Positions 42,477 through 50,278 of a DNA stretch of 64,000 nt are shown one piece after another. The position numbers and the translations under genes are program-made. The DNA lies in contig NZ_CP166194.1 in NCBI RefSeq assembly GCF_045679545.1, positions 124,001 through 188,000 on the forward strand. Reading direction: 5' to 3'. The stretch comes from Enterovibrio sp045679545. Lineage in GTDB: Bacteria > Pseudomonadota > Gammaproteobacteria > Enterobacterales > Vibrionaceae. How positions within the stretch are numbered: the first letter of the stretch is position 1; every line of letters starts with the position of its first letter. The notes under the pieces were generated by a model. That model made no database searches and was not told the origin of the DNA. It worked only from the letters and a program-made list of their open reading frames with translations.

Positions 42477-42544
42477 ATCTTGGTGATTCTTATCTGTTTG
42501 ATAGCATTACGTTTTAAGTGGGTTCGAGATATTGAGGGGTATTG

Positions 42545-42563
42545 CAGCGCCACAGGTGTGGCA
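42545..42563. promoter_or_regulatory. Putative AcoR-binding upstream element, SDR/acoR side
   Basis: CAGCGCCACAGGTGTGGCA on the plus strand. On the minus strand it reads as the dyad TGCCACA-CC-TGTGGCG. It lies between the SDR gene and acoR, so it could also serve acoR autoregulation. Confidence 0.7.
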
Positions 42564-42696
42564 TTGCGCGCTTGGCGTTGTCACGAGGCGATTAATGATG
42601 CCTCAATGGTGAGATGGGCTGATAGGATTGGCCTTGCTGATTAGGTATTGGTTCCATTGCGGACTCATACTACCAATAAGCAGGGAGCAGTAGCAT

Positions 42697-44601
42697 ATGG
42701 CCGGAACAACACGTATCAACCAACATATTCGGGAAGTGCAAAGTGTCGCGGATGGAAAGGGCAGCACTCGAGACAAGGTTATCACCCAATCTTGGGCGCG
42801 ATGTATTGCTGATTATCACCTCGATCCTTTAGTGTTGCAGGAGGCCTATATTGTGCCTCACACCCAGCTCAAAGAGCACAGAGAGAGGTTGGATAAACTT
42901 ATCCGCACTGCTAAATATGGCCTGGATGCGCTCTATCGTCAGGTTGCTGATCTTGGTTATGTGCTGATGCTGACGGACGCCGAAGGCGTCACTGTGGATT
43001 TTCAGGGTGATACGTCTTTGACGTGGGAGCTAAAAAAATCCGGCCTGTATCTTGGTGCCGAGTGGTCTGAAGAAAGGGCTGGCACCAGTGGTGTTGGCTC
43101 CTGTATCTATACGGGGGAAGCCCTGACGGTGCATCAATCGGATCATTTCGACGCCACACATGCACCGCTAACTTGTACTGCCGCGCCTATCTATGATGTT
43201 GATGGTTCGCTCGCTGCCGTGCTCGATATCTCTGCCCTGCAAAGCCCCGAACCCAAAGCCAGTCAGGCATTGACCTTACAACTGGTCACCTCATGTACCC
43301 GCCGTATCGAAATGGCGGCGCTGATGAATGCGTTTCGTAAAGAGTGGCTCATCCGCCTTAGCCAGTCGCCCGCATTTTTGGATGTGGATCCGGAATGTGC
43401 ATTGGCCGTGGACACAGATGGCCGCATTATCGGTATGACCCACAGCGCCCAGCGGCTGTTGTCCGGTATTCAGGGGAGCGATTGGCGAACCCCTTCTTCG
43501 TTGCTAGGCCATTTTTTCTCAGATTTCTTCAATATCGATATCAATGAGCTTCCCGCACTGAGCCGCGCACTGCCAACAGAAGAGAGACTGGTCGCGACAA
43601 CCAGTGGAGAGCTTTGGTTTGCCCACGCGATAGCACCTCAGCCTTCGTCAGTGAAACGGCGTAAAAAGGTGGTCAGCGGGAGCTTGTCCGTACTTTATGG
43701 TGATGATGCCAAGATGGCAGATCTGGCGACCAAAGCGACCACGCTTTCACTATCGGATTTGCCTTTGTTGCTTAACGGTGAGACAGGTACAGGTAAGGAG
43801 TATTTGGCGAAAGCTATTCATCAAAGTTCGTCGCGTAAAAATGGGCCTTTTGTTGCCATCAACTGTGCGGCTATCCCCGAAAGTTTGATAGAGAGTGAAC
43901 TGTTTGGCTATGCTGATGGCGCGTTCACTGGCGCCAGAAGCAAAGGCAAAAAAGGGTTAATCGAGCAAGCCAACAATGGCACCCTGTTTTTGGATGAAAT
44001 CGGTGATATGCCGCTTTCATTGCAAGCAAGGTTGTTGCGGGTACTGGCTGAAAGAGAGCTGTTACCGCTTGGTGCGACCAAAACAGTGCCCGTGTCTTTC
44101 AGGGTGTTGGCTGCGACCCACAAAGCGCTGCCTGATCTCGTGAAAAATGGCAGCTTTCGCGAAGATTTGTATTACCGAATTACCGGAGCGACATTAGCGC
44201 TTCCTCCATTGAGAGATCGCAACGACATATTGTGGTTGACGGAAACGTTACTGAAGAAGATTGCCTGCCGTCCTGTTCGTGTATCCAATGCTGCAGGCCT
44301 ATTGTTGGAGCGTTACGATTGGCCGGGCAATATTCGAGAGTTGGAAAACATACTTCAGTTTGCGTTGGCATTTTGTGATGGCGATGAACTCATGCTAGAG
44401 CATCTCCCTGAGCAGCTGGTGGATGCACGCAAAAGGTCATCTAAATGCTCGGATATCCATTCAGTGGATGAAACCTTAAAAGTGTTGGAAGCTTGTGAGT
44501 GGAATATTTCTCAGGCAGCAAAAGCGCTGGGCGTTGACCGATCTACCGTGCATCGACGCATTAAAAAAGCGGGTATTAAGCGTCGCTATGACACTGAATA
44601 A
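42697..44601 (+). CDS. acoR: Sigma-54-dependent activator of acetoin catabolism AcoR
   Basis: 634 aa. The N-terminal sensory part (about 1-320) includes a GAF-like region (GLYLGAEWSEERAGTSGVGS, TCTAAPIYDVDGSLAAVLDI). The AAA+ domain (about 350-560) has Walker A GETGTGKEYLAKA, the sigma-54 contact loop GAFTGA, Walker B GTLFLDEIGD and the R-finger region. The Fis-type HTH at the end reads NISQAAKALGVDRSTVHRRI. It is divergent from the SDR gene, and the 19-bp dyads at both aco promoters are its likely targets. Acetoin is the expected inducer by family. Confidence 0.93.
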   Translation: MAGTTRINQHIREVQSVADGKGSTRDKVITQSWARCIADYHLDPLVLQEAYIVPHTQLKEHRERLDKLIRTAKYGLDALYRQVADLGYVLMLTDAEGVTVDFQGDTSLTWELKKSGLYLGAEWSEERAGTSGVGSCIYTGEALTVHQSDHFDATHAPLTCTAAPIYDVDGSLAAVLDISALQSPEPKASQALTLQLVTSCTRRIEMAALMNAFRKEWLIRLSQSPAFLDVDPECALAVDTDGRIIGMTHSAQRLLSGIQGSDWRTPSSLLGHFFSDFFNIDINELPALSRALPTEERLVATTSGELWFAHAIAPQPSSVKRRKKVVSGSLSVLYGDDAKMADLATKATTLSLSDLPLLLNGETGTGKEYLAKAIHQSSSRKNGPFVAINCAAIPESLIESELFGYADGAFTGARSKGKKGLIEQANNGTLFLDEIGDMPLSLQARLLRVLAERELLPLGATKTVPVSFRVLAATHKALPDLVKNGSFREDLYYRITGATLALPPLRDRNDILWLTETLLKKIACRPVRVSNAAGLLLERYDWPGNIRELENILQFALAFCDGDELMLEHLPEQLVDARKRSSKCSDIHSVDETLKVLEACEWNISQAAKALGVDRSTVHRRIKKAGIKRRYDTE

Positions 44602-44611
44602 GAATAAATTG

Positions 44612-44692
44612 GGCAAAAAAAACCCGCCGTAGGGAGGCGGGAGTAAGATGCGATATTTATGGGTAGTGTCTATCAGACATTTTGTTATTAGG
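44612..44692 (-). ncRNA. Candidate small RNA antisense-oriented between acoR and hemE
   Basis: A possible promoter on the minus strand (TTGCCG at 44722-44727, 17 bp, TAAAAA at 44699-44704) points at the hairpin and U-run at 44615-44641. Together they would give an RNA of about 80 nt. Both promoter hexamers match consensus at only four of six positions. This is inference. Confidence 0.3.
44615..44641 (-). terminator. Hairpin with U-run oriented to the minus strand
   Basis: On the minus strand CCCGCC-TCCCTAC-GGCGGG is followed by eight T. On the plus strand there is no T-run after the stem, so it is a poor terminator for acoR itself. Nothing annotated on the minus strand reads into it from nearby. 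Confidence 0.65.
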
Positions 44693-44836
44693 AGCAAATT
44701 TTTAACATGTGATTAAACCTTCGGCAAACATCCTGCATCCTTGGAGATGATATTTATGATCGCCTCCACAAAGGGCGGCTTTTGTTGCTCCGAGAGGGTG
44801 ATACAATAGCGTCACTCAACTTCCAGGATGTGAACA

Positions 44837-45904
44837 ATGACAGAACTAAAGAATGATCGCTATTTGCGCGCTCTGTTGAAAGAACCGGTCGATTACACGC
44901 CGGTATGGATGATGCGTCAGGCTGGCCGTTACTTGCCTGAATACAAGGCGACGCGCGCGGAAGCGGGCGACTTTATGTCATTGTGTAAAAACGCGGAATT
45001 GGCGTGTGAAGTCACATTACAACCGCTGCGCCGCTATAACTTAGATGCAGCGATTTTGTTCTCAGACATTCTCACTATCCCTGATGCAATGGGCTTAGGT
45101 TTGTACTTTGAGACGGGTGAAGGTCCTAAGTTTGAGCGCCCAATTACCTGTAAAGCCGATGTTGAAAAGATTGGCCTGCCAGATCCTGAAGGCGAACTGC
45201 AATATGTGATGAACGCCGTTCGCACCATTCGCAAAGGTCTGGAAGGCAGTGTGCCACTGATTGGTTTCTCTGGTAGCCCTTGGACGCTAGCCACTTACAT
45301 GGTTGAAGGTGGTAGCTCTAAAGCCTTCACCAAAATTAAAAAGATGATGTATGCCGATCCTCAAACGCTGCACTTGTTGCTAGATAAACTCGCAGATAGC
45401 GTGATTGAGTACCTCAATGCGCAGATCAAAGCGGGTGCGCAATCTGTGATGGTATTTGATACTTGGGGCGGTGTATTGACGCCGCGTGATTACAATGATT
45501 TCTCGCTGCAGTACATGCACAAAATCGTTGATGGTTTGATCCGTGAAAACGATGGTCGTCGCGTCCCTGTCACCCTGTTTACCAAAAATGGTGGTATGTG
45601 GCTGGAGAAAATTGCCTCAACAGGTTGTGATGGTGTGGGGCTGGATTGGACCATTGATATTGCAGAAGCCAAACGTCGCATCGGTGACAAAGTGGCACTG
45701 CAAGGCAATATGGACCCATCTATGCTTTATGCATCACCAGAGCGTATTCGCCAAGAAGTCAGCACTATTCTTGAAGGGTTTGGTGGGGGTAACACTGGAC
45801 ACGTGTTTAACTTAGGTCATGGTATCCATCTGGATGTGCCGCCTGAGAATGCAGGTGTATTCGTGGAAGCGGTGCATGAACTGTCAAAGCCTTACCATCA
45901 ATAA
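44837..45904 (+). CDS. hemE: Uroporphyrinogen decarboxylase
   Basis: 355 aa. Decarboxylates uroporphyrinogen III to coproporphyrinogen III in heme synthesis. N-terminal PVWMMRQAGRYLPEY signature with the substrate-binding Arg, the second signature GFSGSPWTLATYMVEGG, and VFDTWGGVL; C-terminal NLGHGI. It starts after CAGGATG. In E. coli it would follow nudC directly. Confidence 0.97.
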   Translation: MTELKNDRYLRALLKEPVDYTPVWMMRQAGRYLPEYKATRAEAGDFMSLCKNAELACEVTLQPLRRYNLDAAILFSDILTIPDAMGLGLYFETGEGPKFERPITCKADVEKIGLPDPEGELQYVMNAVRTIRKGLEGSVPLIGFSGSPWTLATYMVEGGSSKAFTKIKKMMYADPQTLHLLLDKLADSVIEYLNAQIKAGAQSVMVFDTWGGVLTPRDYNDFSLQYMHKIVDGLIRENDGRRVPVTLFTKNGGMWLEKIASTGCDGVGLDWTIDIAEAKRRIGDKVALQGNMDPSMLYASPERIRQEVSTILEGFGGGNTGHVFNLGHGIHLDVPPENAGVFVEAVHELSKPYHQ

Positions 45905-45932
45905 GCGCCTAGCCACAGATTAACCCGTTTTG

Positions 45933-45967
45933 AAAAATGGTCAGCAGTTGCTGGCCATTTTTTTTCT
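45933..45967 (+). terminator. Terminator after hemE
   Basis: AAAAATGGTCAGCA and TGCTGGCCATTTTT with a G-T pair, a very short loop and a run of T. Confidence 0.9.
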
Positions 45968-46026
45968 CTCTACGAGGAGTATGACTCTTTCGTTAGCGTG
46001 TGTTGAAGCTCATTGGAGAAATTCCT

Positions 46027-46328
46027 CGAAAAGCTGCACATCTCATTAATCTCCATTTTTTTCAATGTGTTATGATTTTTTCTCGCATTGGTTGGGATCT
46101 TGATTACCAAAAAGATGAAAACGTAGCGAAAAGCTGAACGTGGTGGCTGAAATGTGCGTGTGAATGAGGTTTTTTTCTATTTTTCTCGTACAGGGTTTGT
46201 CAGGGAAATTGCTGAAAAAGCTGCACGCGACTATAAATTAACTATTTTTCAGTTGCTTATGTTTGTGCTGATTGTTTTTTTTGATTTACGTTCAGCAAAA
46301 AGCTGAACGGAGCTAAAAAAGCTGATCG
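46027..46328. repeat. Field of five AAAGCTG-centred repeats
   Basis: No gene lies between 45968 and 46312. Instead there are five copies of (G/A)AAAAGCTG(C/A)AC-like sequence with AAAGCTG at 46030, 46130, 46217, 46299 and 46318 (spacing 100, 87, 82 and 19). The fourth is part of a perfect hairpin GTTCAGC-AAAAA-GCTGAAC (46290-46308). T-rich tracts lie between the copies. The role is unknown. Confidence 0.65.
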
Positions 46329-46897
46329 ATACGTATGCGAAGCTGGGGCAATGTTTCTTGCTCAAACCAAGGGTTCTTTTTTAACCACAAATTATTGCGT
46401 GGCGAAGGGTGAGGTAACGCAATGAAATCAGGTGCCCAGCGGGCGTTTGCTTGCACAGTTTGGGTCAAGGTTCGAGGCTTGTTGTTTAGGTAGTGACGCT
46501 GGGCATAATCGCCAATGAGTAAGGTTAGCGTGACGTCGGGTAAGTGTTGTTTAATGGCTTGATGCCATGTTGGGGCGCACTCTGGCCTTGGTGGCAGATC
46601 GCCGGACTTTCCCCTGCCTGGGTAACAAAAGCCCATTGGCATAATGGCGATTTGGTCAGGGTCGTAGAATTGTGTTTTGTCGATTTGTAGCCATTCGCGT
46701 AAGCGGTCGCCGCTCGGGTCATTCCAAGGAATACCGGTTTCGTGGACACGTGTCCCCGGCGCTTGTCCGATAATGAGCAGTTTCGCTGACGGCGCAGCTT
46801 GCACTACCGGGCGTGGGCCTAAAGGTAAATGATCGACACATAAACGGCATTTCGCTACGTCACTGAGAAGCGAGTTTAGTGCTATCTCTTTCATCAA
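46313..46897 (-). CDS. Uracil-DNA glycosylase superfamily protein with Fe-S cysteines
   Basis: 194 aa. Motif A reads GQAPGTRVHETGIPWNDPSG (family 4/5-like GxxPGxxE position) and motif B HPSPRNN. Four cysteines are arranged C-x2-C (KCRLCVD) near the N-terminus and C-x15-C (GFCYPG to PECAP) mid-protein, as in the 4Fe-4S-binding UDG families. A role in uracil excision or related base removal is likely, but its substrate range is not provable. The ATG overlaps the stop of the upstream dehydrogenase gene (ATGA), so the two are coupled. Confidence 0.83.
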   Translation of the reverse strand: MMKEIALNSLLSDVAKCRLCVDHLPLGPRPVVQAAPSAKLLIIGQAPGTRVHETGIPWNDPSGDRLREWLQIDKTQFYDPDQIAIMPMGFCYPGRGKSGDLPPRPECAPTWHQAIKQHLPDVTLTLLIGDYAQRHYLNNKPRTLTQTVQANARWAPDFIALPHPSPRNNLWLKKNPWFEQETLPQLRIRIDQLF

Positions 46898-47799
46898 TAC
46901 CCCAAATCGAAGTCGACTGCGTACTGAAGCGAATTCCCTTCATGCCATCGCCTGTAGTTCTCGGTAAAAATGGCGAATACCTGCTCAGGAAAACTCACGG
47001 CAGAAATGTGCGGCGTGATTGTTACTGCTGGGTGTGCCCAAAATGGATGGTTTTCATCTAGTGGTTCGCTGGCGAAAACATCTAACACGGCGTGGCGAAT
47101 ATGTCCTTTTTCAAGTGCGACAAGCAGGGCGTTTTCGTCAAGCACTGACCCGCGACCCACATTGAATAAAATTGCTTTGTTGCAAGCAGATAGAGTGTGC
47201 TGATTGAGCAGCCCTTGGGTCTCAGACGTTGAAGGTAGGGTAGAAACGATGACGTCTGCATCTGATAACGCCACAGATAACTGACTTGTTGTAAACACGG
47301 TGTCAAAAGGGGCTGTGGTTTGACCGCTTCGACTGATCCCCGTGACCTTCATACCAAAGTGTTTGGCGGTGCCTGCCACGTGCGCACCAATTGAGCCTGT
47401 ACCTAGAATCACCAGTTTTTTGTTGATGAGACTTTCATAGGGCAGCACAGACCACTGCTTTTTTGATTGTGCATCGCGATAGTGTGCAAGGTGGCGGGTA
47501 AGCGTGAATAGCTGCCCAAACACATATTCCGACATCAGCGGGCCAAATATCCCCCGCACATTGGTTAGCAGATAATCGCGTTTATCTTGCGCTAATAACG
47601 CATCGCAGCCTGCATAGGTGGATTGCAGCCACGCGAGATTCTCCGCTTTTTCTATGTGTTTGGCGAATTTCGGCGGGTCTGCCAACACAAGGTTAGCGTC
47701 TTCTATTCTTGATGTAATTGTCAGTTCGGGCAGATTGGCTTGCTCGATCAAAGAGAGATAAAGCGTCTGGTATTCAGAGCAGAGGTAAAGTTGGTTCAA
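46894..47799 (-). CDS. D-isomer-specific 2-hydroxyacid dehydrogenase (GhrA-like)
   Basis: About 301 aa. NAD(P)-binding LGTGSIGAHVAGTAKHFGM mid-protein, the catalytic Arg in NVGRGSVLDENAL, Glu in DVFASEPLDENHPFW, and His in TPHISAVSFPEQ. It is most like glyoxylate/hydroxypyruvate reductase A. I favour the TTG start at 47799 (MNQLYLCSEYQ) because AAAGGAA lies six bases upstream; an ATG at 47847 is in frame but its ribosome site is almost touching. Substrate unknown. Operon with the UDG-like gene. Confidence 0.85.
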   Translation of the reverse strand: MNQLYLCSEYQTLYLSLIEQANLPELTITSRIEDANLVLADPPKFAKHIEKAENLAWLQSTYAGCDALLAQDKRDYLLTNVRGIFGPLMSEYVFGQLFTLTRHLAHYRDAQSKKQWSVLPYESLINKKLVILGTGSIGAHVAGTAKHFGMKVTGISRSGQTTAPFDTVFTTSQLSVALSDADVIVSTLPSTSETQGLLNQHTLSACNKAILFNVGRGSVLDENALLVALEKGHIRHAVLDVFASEPLDENHPFWAHPAVTITPHISAVSFPEQVFAIFTENYRRWHEGNSLQYAVDFDLGY

Positions 47800-47892
47800 A
47801 TCTGTTCCTTTTTCTACTTGGGTATATAAAGTAAACTTAGCCCACATTCCTTTTCGGCCAGCTCATGCTGTGCCATAAGTAGACGGCAGACC

Positions 47893-48480
47893 ATGTTACA
47901 GAATCCGATCCAGCTGCGACTCGAAAAACTCGAACCTTGGCAGCATATCACTTTTATGGCGGCGCTGGTGGAGCGCATGTATCCCAACTATGCGGTGTTT
48001 TGCCAGCAAACGAACTTTGCAGAACCGCAGGCTTTTCGTAGCTTGCTGGATGCAGTGTGGGAAGTCCTGACCGTAAAAGCGGCCAAGATAAACTTCGAAA
48101 ACCAGCTTGAAAAACTGGAAGAGCTGATCCCGAGCATGGATGAACATGACATTTATCTGACTTACCCTGCGATCGATGTCTGTGTTGCTATGTCGACCTT
48201 GATCCATACTTTGCTCGATCGCGATTTGATGCTGGAATCCGTGCTCAAAGTGAGCCAGTTGTCGGTGTCCGGTGTTGCGCAATTGGAAGAAGCGCAAACG
48301 GGTGTTGAAGTGACCAATGCCAACCAAAAAGAAATTGAGTCAGTATGTGATGAATGGGATGTGCAGTGGGCCATTTTCCGTGCATTAAAAGAAGCCGAAG
48401 AGCGTGATGTTGAGATGATCCGCGGAATTCGAAATGAAATTCGTGAAGACGGTGTCAGCAACCTCGGATTGTCACTGTAA
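47893..48480 (+). CDS. yjaG: YjaG family protein (DUF416)
   Basis: 195 aa soluble protein of unknown function. Recognised by its N-terminal LEKLEPWQHITFMAALVERM and its acidic C-terminal half. Place: between hemE and hupA as in E. coli. No catalytic motif is visible. Confidence 0.9.
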   Translation: MLQNPIQLRLEKLEPWQHITFMAALVERMYPNYAVFCQQTNFAEPQAFRSLLDAVWEVLTVKAAKINFENQLEKLEELIPSMDEHDIYLTYPAIDVCVAMSTLIHTLLDRDLMLESVLKVSQLSVSGVAQLEEAQTGVEVTNANQKEIESVCDEWDVQWAIFRALKEAEERDVEMIRGIRNEIREDGVSNLGLSL

Positions 48481-48487
48481 CTGAAAC

Positions 48488-48515
48488 AAAAAAACGGGCC
48501 GCGGCCCGTTTTTTT
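48488..48515. terminator. Bidirectional terminator yjaG / CBS protein
   Basis: AAAAAAACGGGCC-GC-GGCCCGTTTTTTT, a near-perfect palindrome between convergent genes with U-tracts on both strands. Confidence 0.93.
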
Positions 48516-48545
48516 ATTTGGTGTTGATACTGCCACTGCGATTCT

Positions 48546-49727
48546 TTATTGAGATGGCTTTTTGCCTTCTTTATTTGTTTCAGTGTCTGCCGTTGATAAC
48601 TGATCCGTATTGTTATCGCGCTCAGCATCAGCGCTTACATTGCTAGATGCAGCCGCTCTTTTCTCGTCTTCTGCATCGTCATCTTTACTCTCAATCACAC
48701 CATGCGTTTCTTTCCAATCTGCCCAGCGCTCATGAGCGAGCTCTTGCATATTGGTGGCGGTGTCTGCTTCATCGACAATATCTTTGCCCACAAGGTGCTC
48801 AAAGATATCTTCAAGAGTGATAATGCCTTGCACGTCACCGTACTCATCAACAATCATTGCCAGCTGTGAACGCTGTGCCATCAAGCGATCAAAGGCCTTT
48901 GGTACATGTGTTGAATTATGCAACACAAGAATAGGGCGCATTAAGCTCCCCAGTGGTTGCTTTCCTTTGCCATGCTGGTTGGCTGAGAACAGTTCCAAAC
49001 GGTGCACAAAGCCCATGATGTTATCGCGCTGCTCAACATAGACCAGTGGGCGCGAGAACGGCGTATCATGATGTTCTCGCAAAAACTCTTCGATCGTCAT
49101 TTTTGCATCGACGCGAAACAGTACTGGTCGCGGTGTCATTAATTTGGTGATTGGCACTTCGCGAAGGCTAAGCAAGTTAGTCAGCATGGTGGACTCGTCA
49201 TCCTCCAGTTCGCCACTCTCTTTTGCTAATAAAGCCATCGCAGAGATCTCATCACGTAGTTTCGGTTGCTCTTTACCGCGCGAGAGGCGACGCGTGAGTT
49301 GCTCGGATGCCCATACGATAGGCGTTAGTGCCCATACCATCCAGCGCAAGACGCTCGAAGCGCCTGGCGCTAATTGACGCCAATAGGTTGCACCAATGGT
49401 TTTTGGTACGATTTCTGACAGCAGAAGAATGGCCAATGTCAGGAAGGCAGAAAATGCACCTAGCCATGCATCGCCAAATACTTTGGTCGCTTGTGCACCA
49501 GACGCCGCAGCGCCCACAGTATGAGCAATGGTGTTGAGCGTGAGGATAGAAGCGAGCGGGCGATCTATATCATCTTTAAGTTCTTGCAGGCGCGAAGCAG
49601 CAGGATGACCTTGCTGTCGCATCTGGGCCAAGTAACTGGGGGTAATACTCAAAAGAACCGCTTCGAGTACCGAACAAATAAATGAGACACCAATGGACAG
49701 TGCCACATACATGATAAGCAGGATCAT
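48546..49727 (-). CDS. CNNM (DUF21) membrane protein with CBS domains
   Basis: 393 aa. The N-terminal DUF21 transmembrane domain (about 1-170) has three to four membrane segments (MILLIMYVALSIGVSFICS, FLTLAILLLSEIVPKTIGA) with the conserved SEIVPKT motif. Then a CBS pair (about 195-320; ITKLMTPRPVLFRV and MIVDEYGDVQGIITLEDIFE) follows. The usual CorC/HlyC transporter-associated domain is replaced by a long acidic, low-complexity tail rich in D, E, S and N. The family is implicated in Mg/Co or other cation transport. ATG 49727 chosen; the longer frame to 49889 has no matching sequence. Convergent to yjaG and divergent from hupA. Confidence 0.87.
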   Translation of the reverse strand: MILLIMYVALSIGVSFICSVLEAVLLSITPSYLAQMRQQGHPAASRLQELKDDIDRPLASILTLNTIAHTVGAAASGAQATKVFGDAWLGAFSAFLTLAILLLSEIVPKTIGATYWRQLAPGASSVLRWMVWALTPIVWASEQLTRRLSRGKEQPKLRDEISAMALLAKESGELEDDESTMLTNLLSLREVPITKLMTPRPVLFRVDAKMTIEEFLREHHDTPFSRPLVYVEQRDNIMGFVHRLELFSANQHGKGKQPLGSLMRPILVLHNSTHVPKAFDRLMAQRSQLAMIVDEYGDVQGIITLEDIFEHLVGKDIVDEADTATNMQELAHERWADWKETHGVIESKDDDAEDEKRAAASSNVSADAERDNNTDQLSTADTETNKEGKKPSQ

Positions 49728-49963
49728 CGTTTTCCAGCGTAATAGTAATAAAACAGGAATAAAGTAACGTCCAAGATCGGGTCTTAGCGCAGTAAATACA
49801 AGTGTTCGAGTGGGAATATACCCAATATTTTGTGAGGATGCGCTCAGTTTATGGTTAAAGACTCTGCAGACAGTCACTTGTAGCGCCACAAACCTTTGCC
49901 AGCTGGGCTTCTTTTGAATTAGAGTTGCCTTGTCTCAAGAAAACCTAAAGAAGGGAAGACCTA

Positions 49964-50236
49964 ATGAACAAGACCAACTTGATCGACCTGATTGCTGAGA
50001 AAGCAGACCTGTCTAAAGCACAAGCAAAAGCAGCACTTGAAGCAACGCTAGCAGGCATCGAAGGTGCACTGAAAGACGGTGACCAGGTTCAACTGATCGG
50101 TTTCGGTACGTTTAAAGTTAATCACCGTGCAGCGCGCACTGGTCGTAACCCACAAACTGGCCAAGAAATCCAAATTGCTGCAGCAAACGTTCCTGCGTTT
50201 GTAGCGGGCAAGGCGCTTAAAGACGCGGTTAAGTAA
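49964..50236 (+). CDS. hupA: DNA-binding protein HU-alpha
   Basis: 90 aa. Small histone-like nucleoid protein. Seen: MNKTNLIDLIAEKADLSKAQ, GFGTFKVNHRAARTGRNPQT (the beta-arm DNA-binding signature) and PAFVAGKALKDAVK. RBS AAGGGAAG. Followed by a short hairpin and yjaH. Confidence 0.98.
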   Translation: MNKTNLIDLIAEKADLSKAQAKAALEATLAGIEGALKDGDQVQLIGFGTFKVNHRAARTGRNPQTGQEIQIAAANVPAFVAGKALKDAVK

Positions 50237-50244
50237 GTTATACT

Positions 50245-50272
50245 CCGCCAAAGCATTCTCATGTTTTGGCGG
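50245..50272 (+). terminator. Hairpin between hupA and yjaH
   Basis: CCGCCAAA and TTTGGCGG arms with a 12-base loop and only a weak T-stretch after. Likely a partial terminator or mRNA 3' stabiliser for hupA. Confidence 0.55.
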
Positions 50273-50278
50273 ATATTT

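Noticed and set aside
42410..42553. N-terminal extension of the SDR protein
   Set aside because: It would cover the sigma-54 promoter and has no SDR homology; the Rossmann fold starts just after ATG 42409.
42557..42574. Plus-strand TGGCATTGCGCGCTTGGC as a sigma-54 promoter for acoR
   Set aside because: The distance between GG and the -12 element is wrong; the bases belong to the 19-bp dyad.
46290..46308. Hairpin GTTCAGC-AAAAA-GCTGAAC as terminator
   Set aside because: No T-run follows on either strand, so I keep it only as part of the repeat field.
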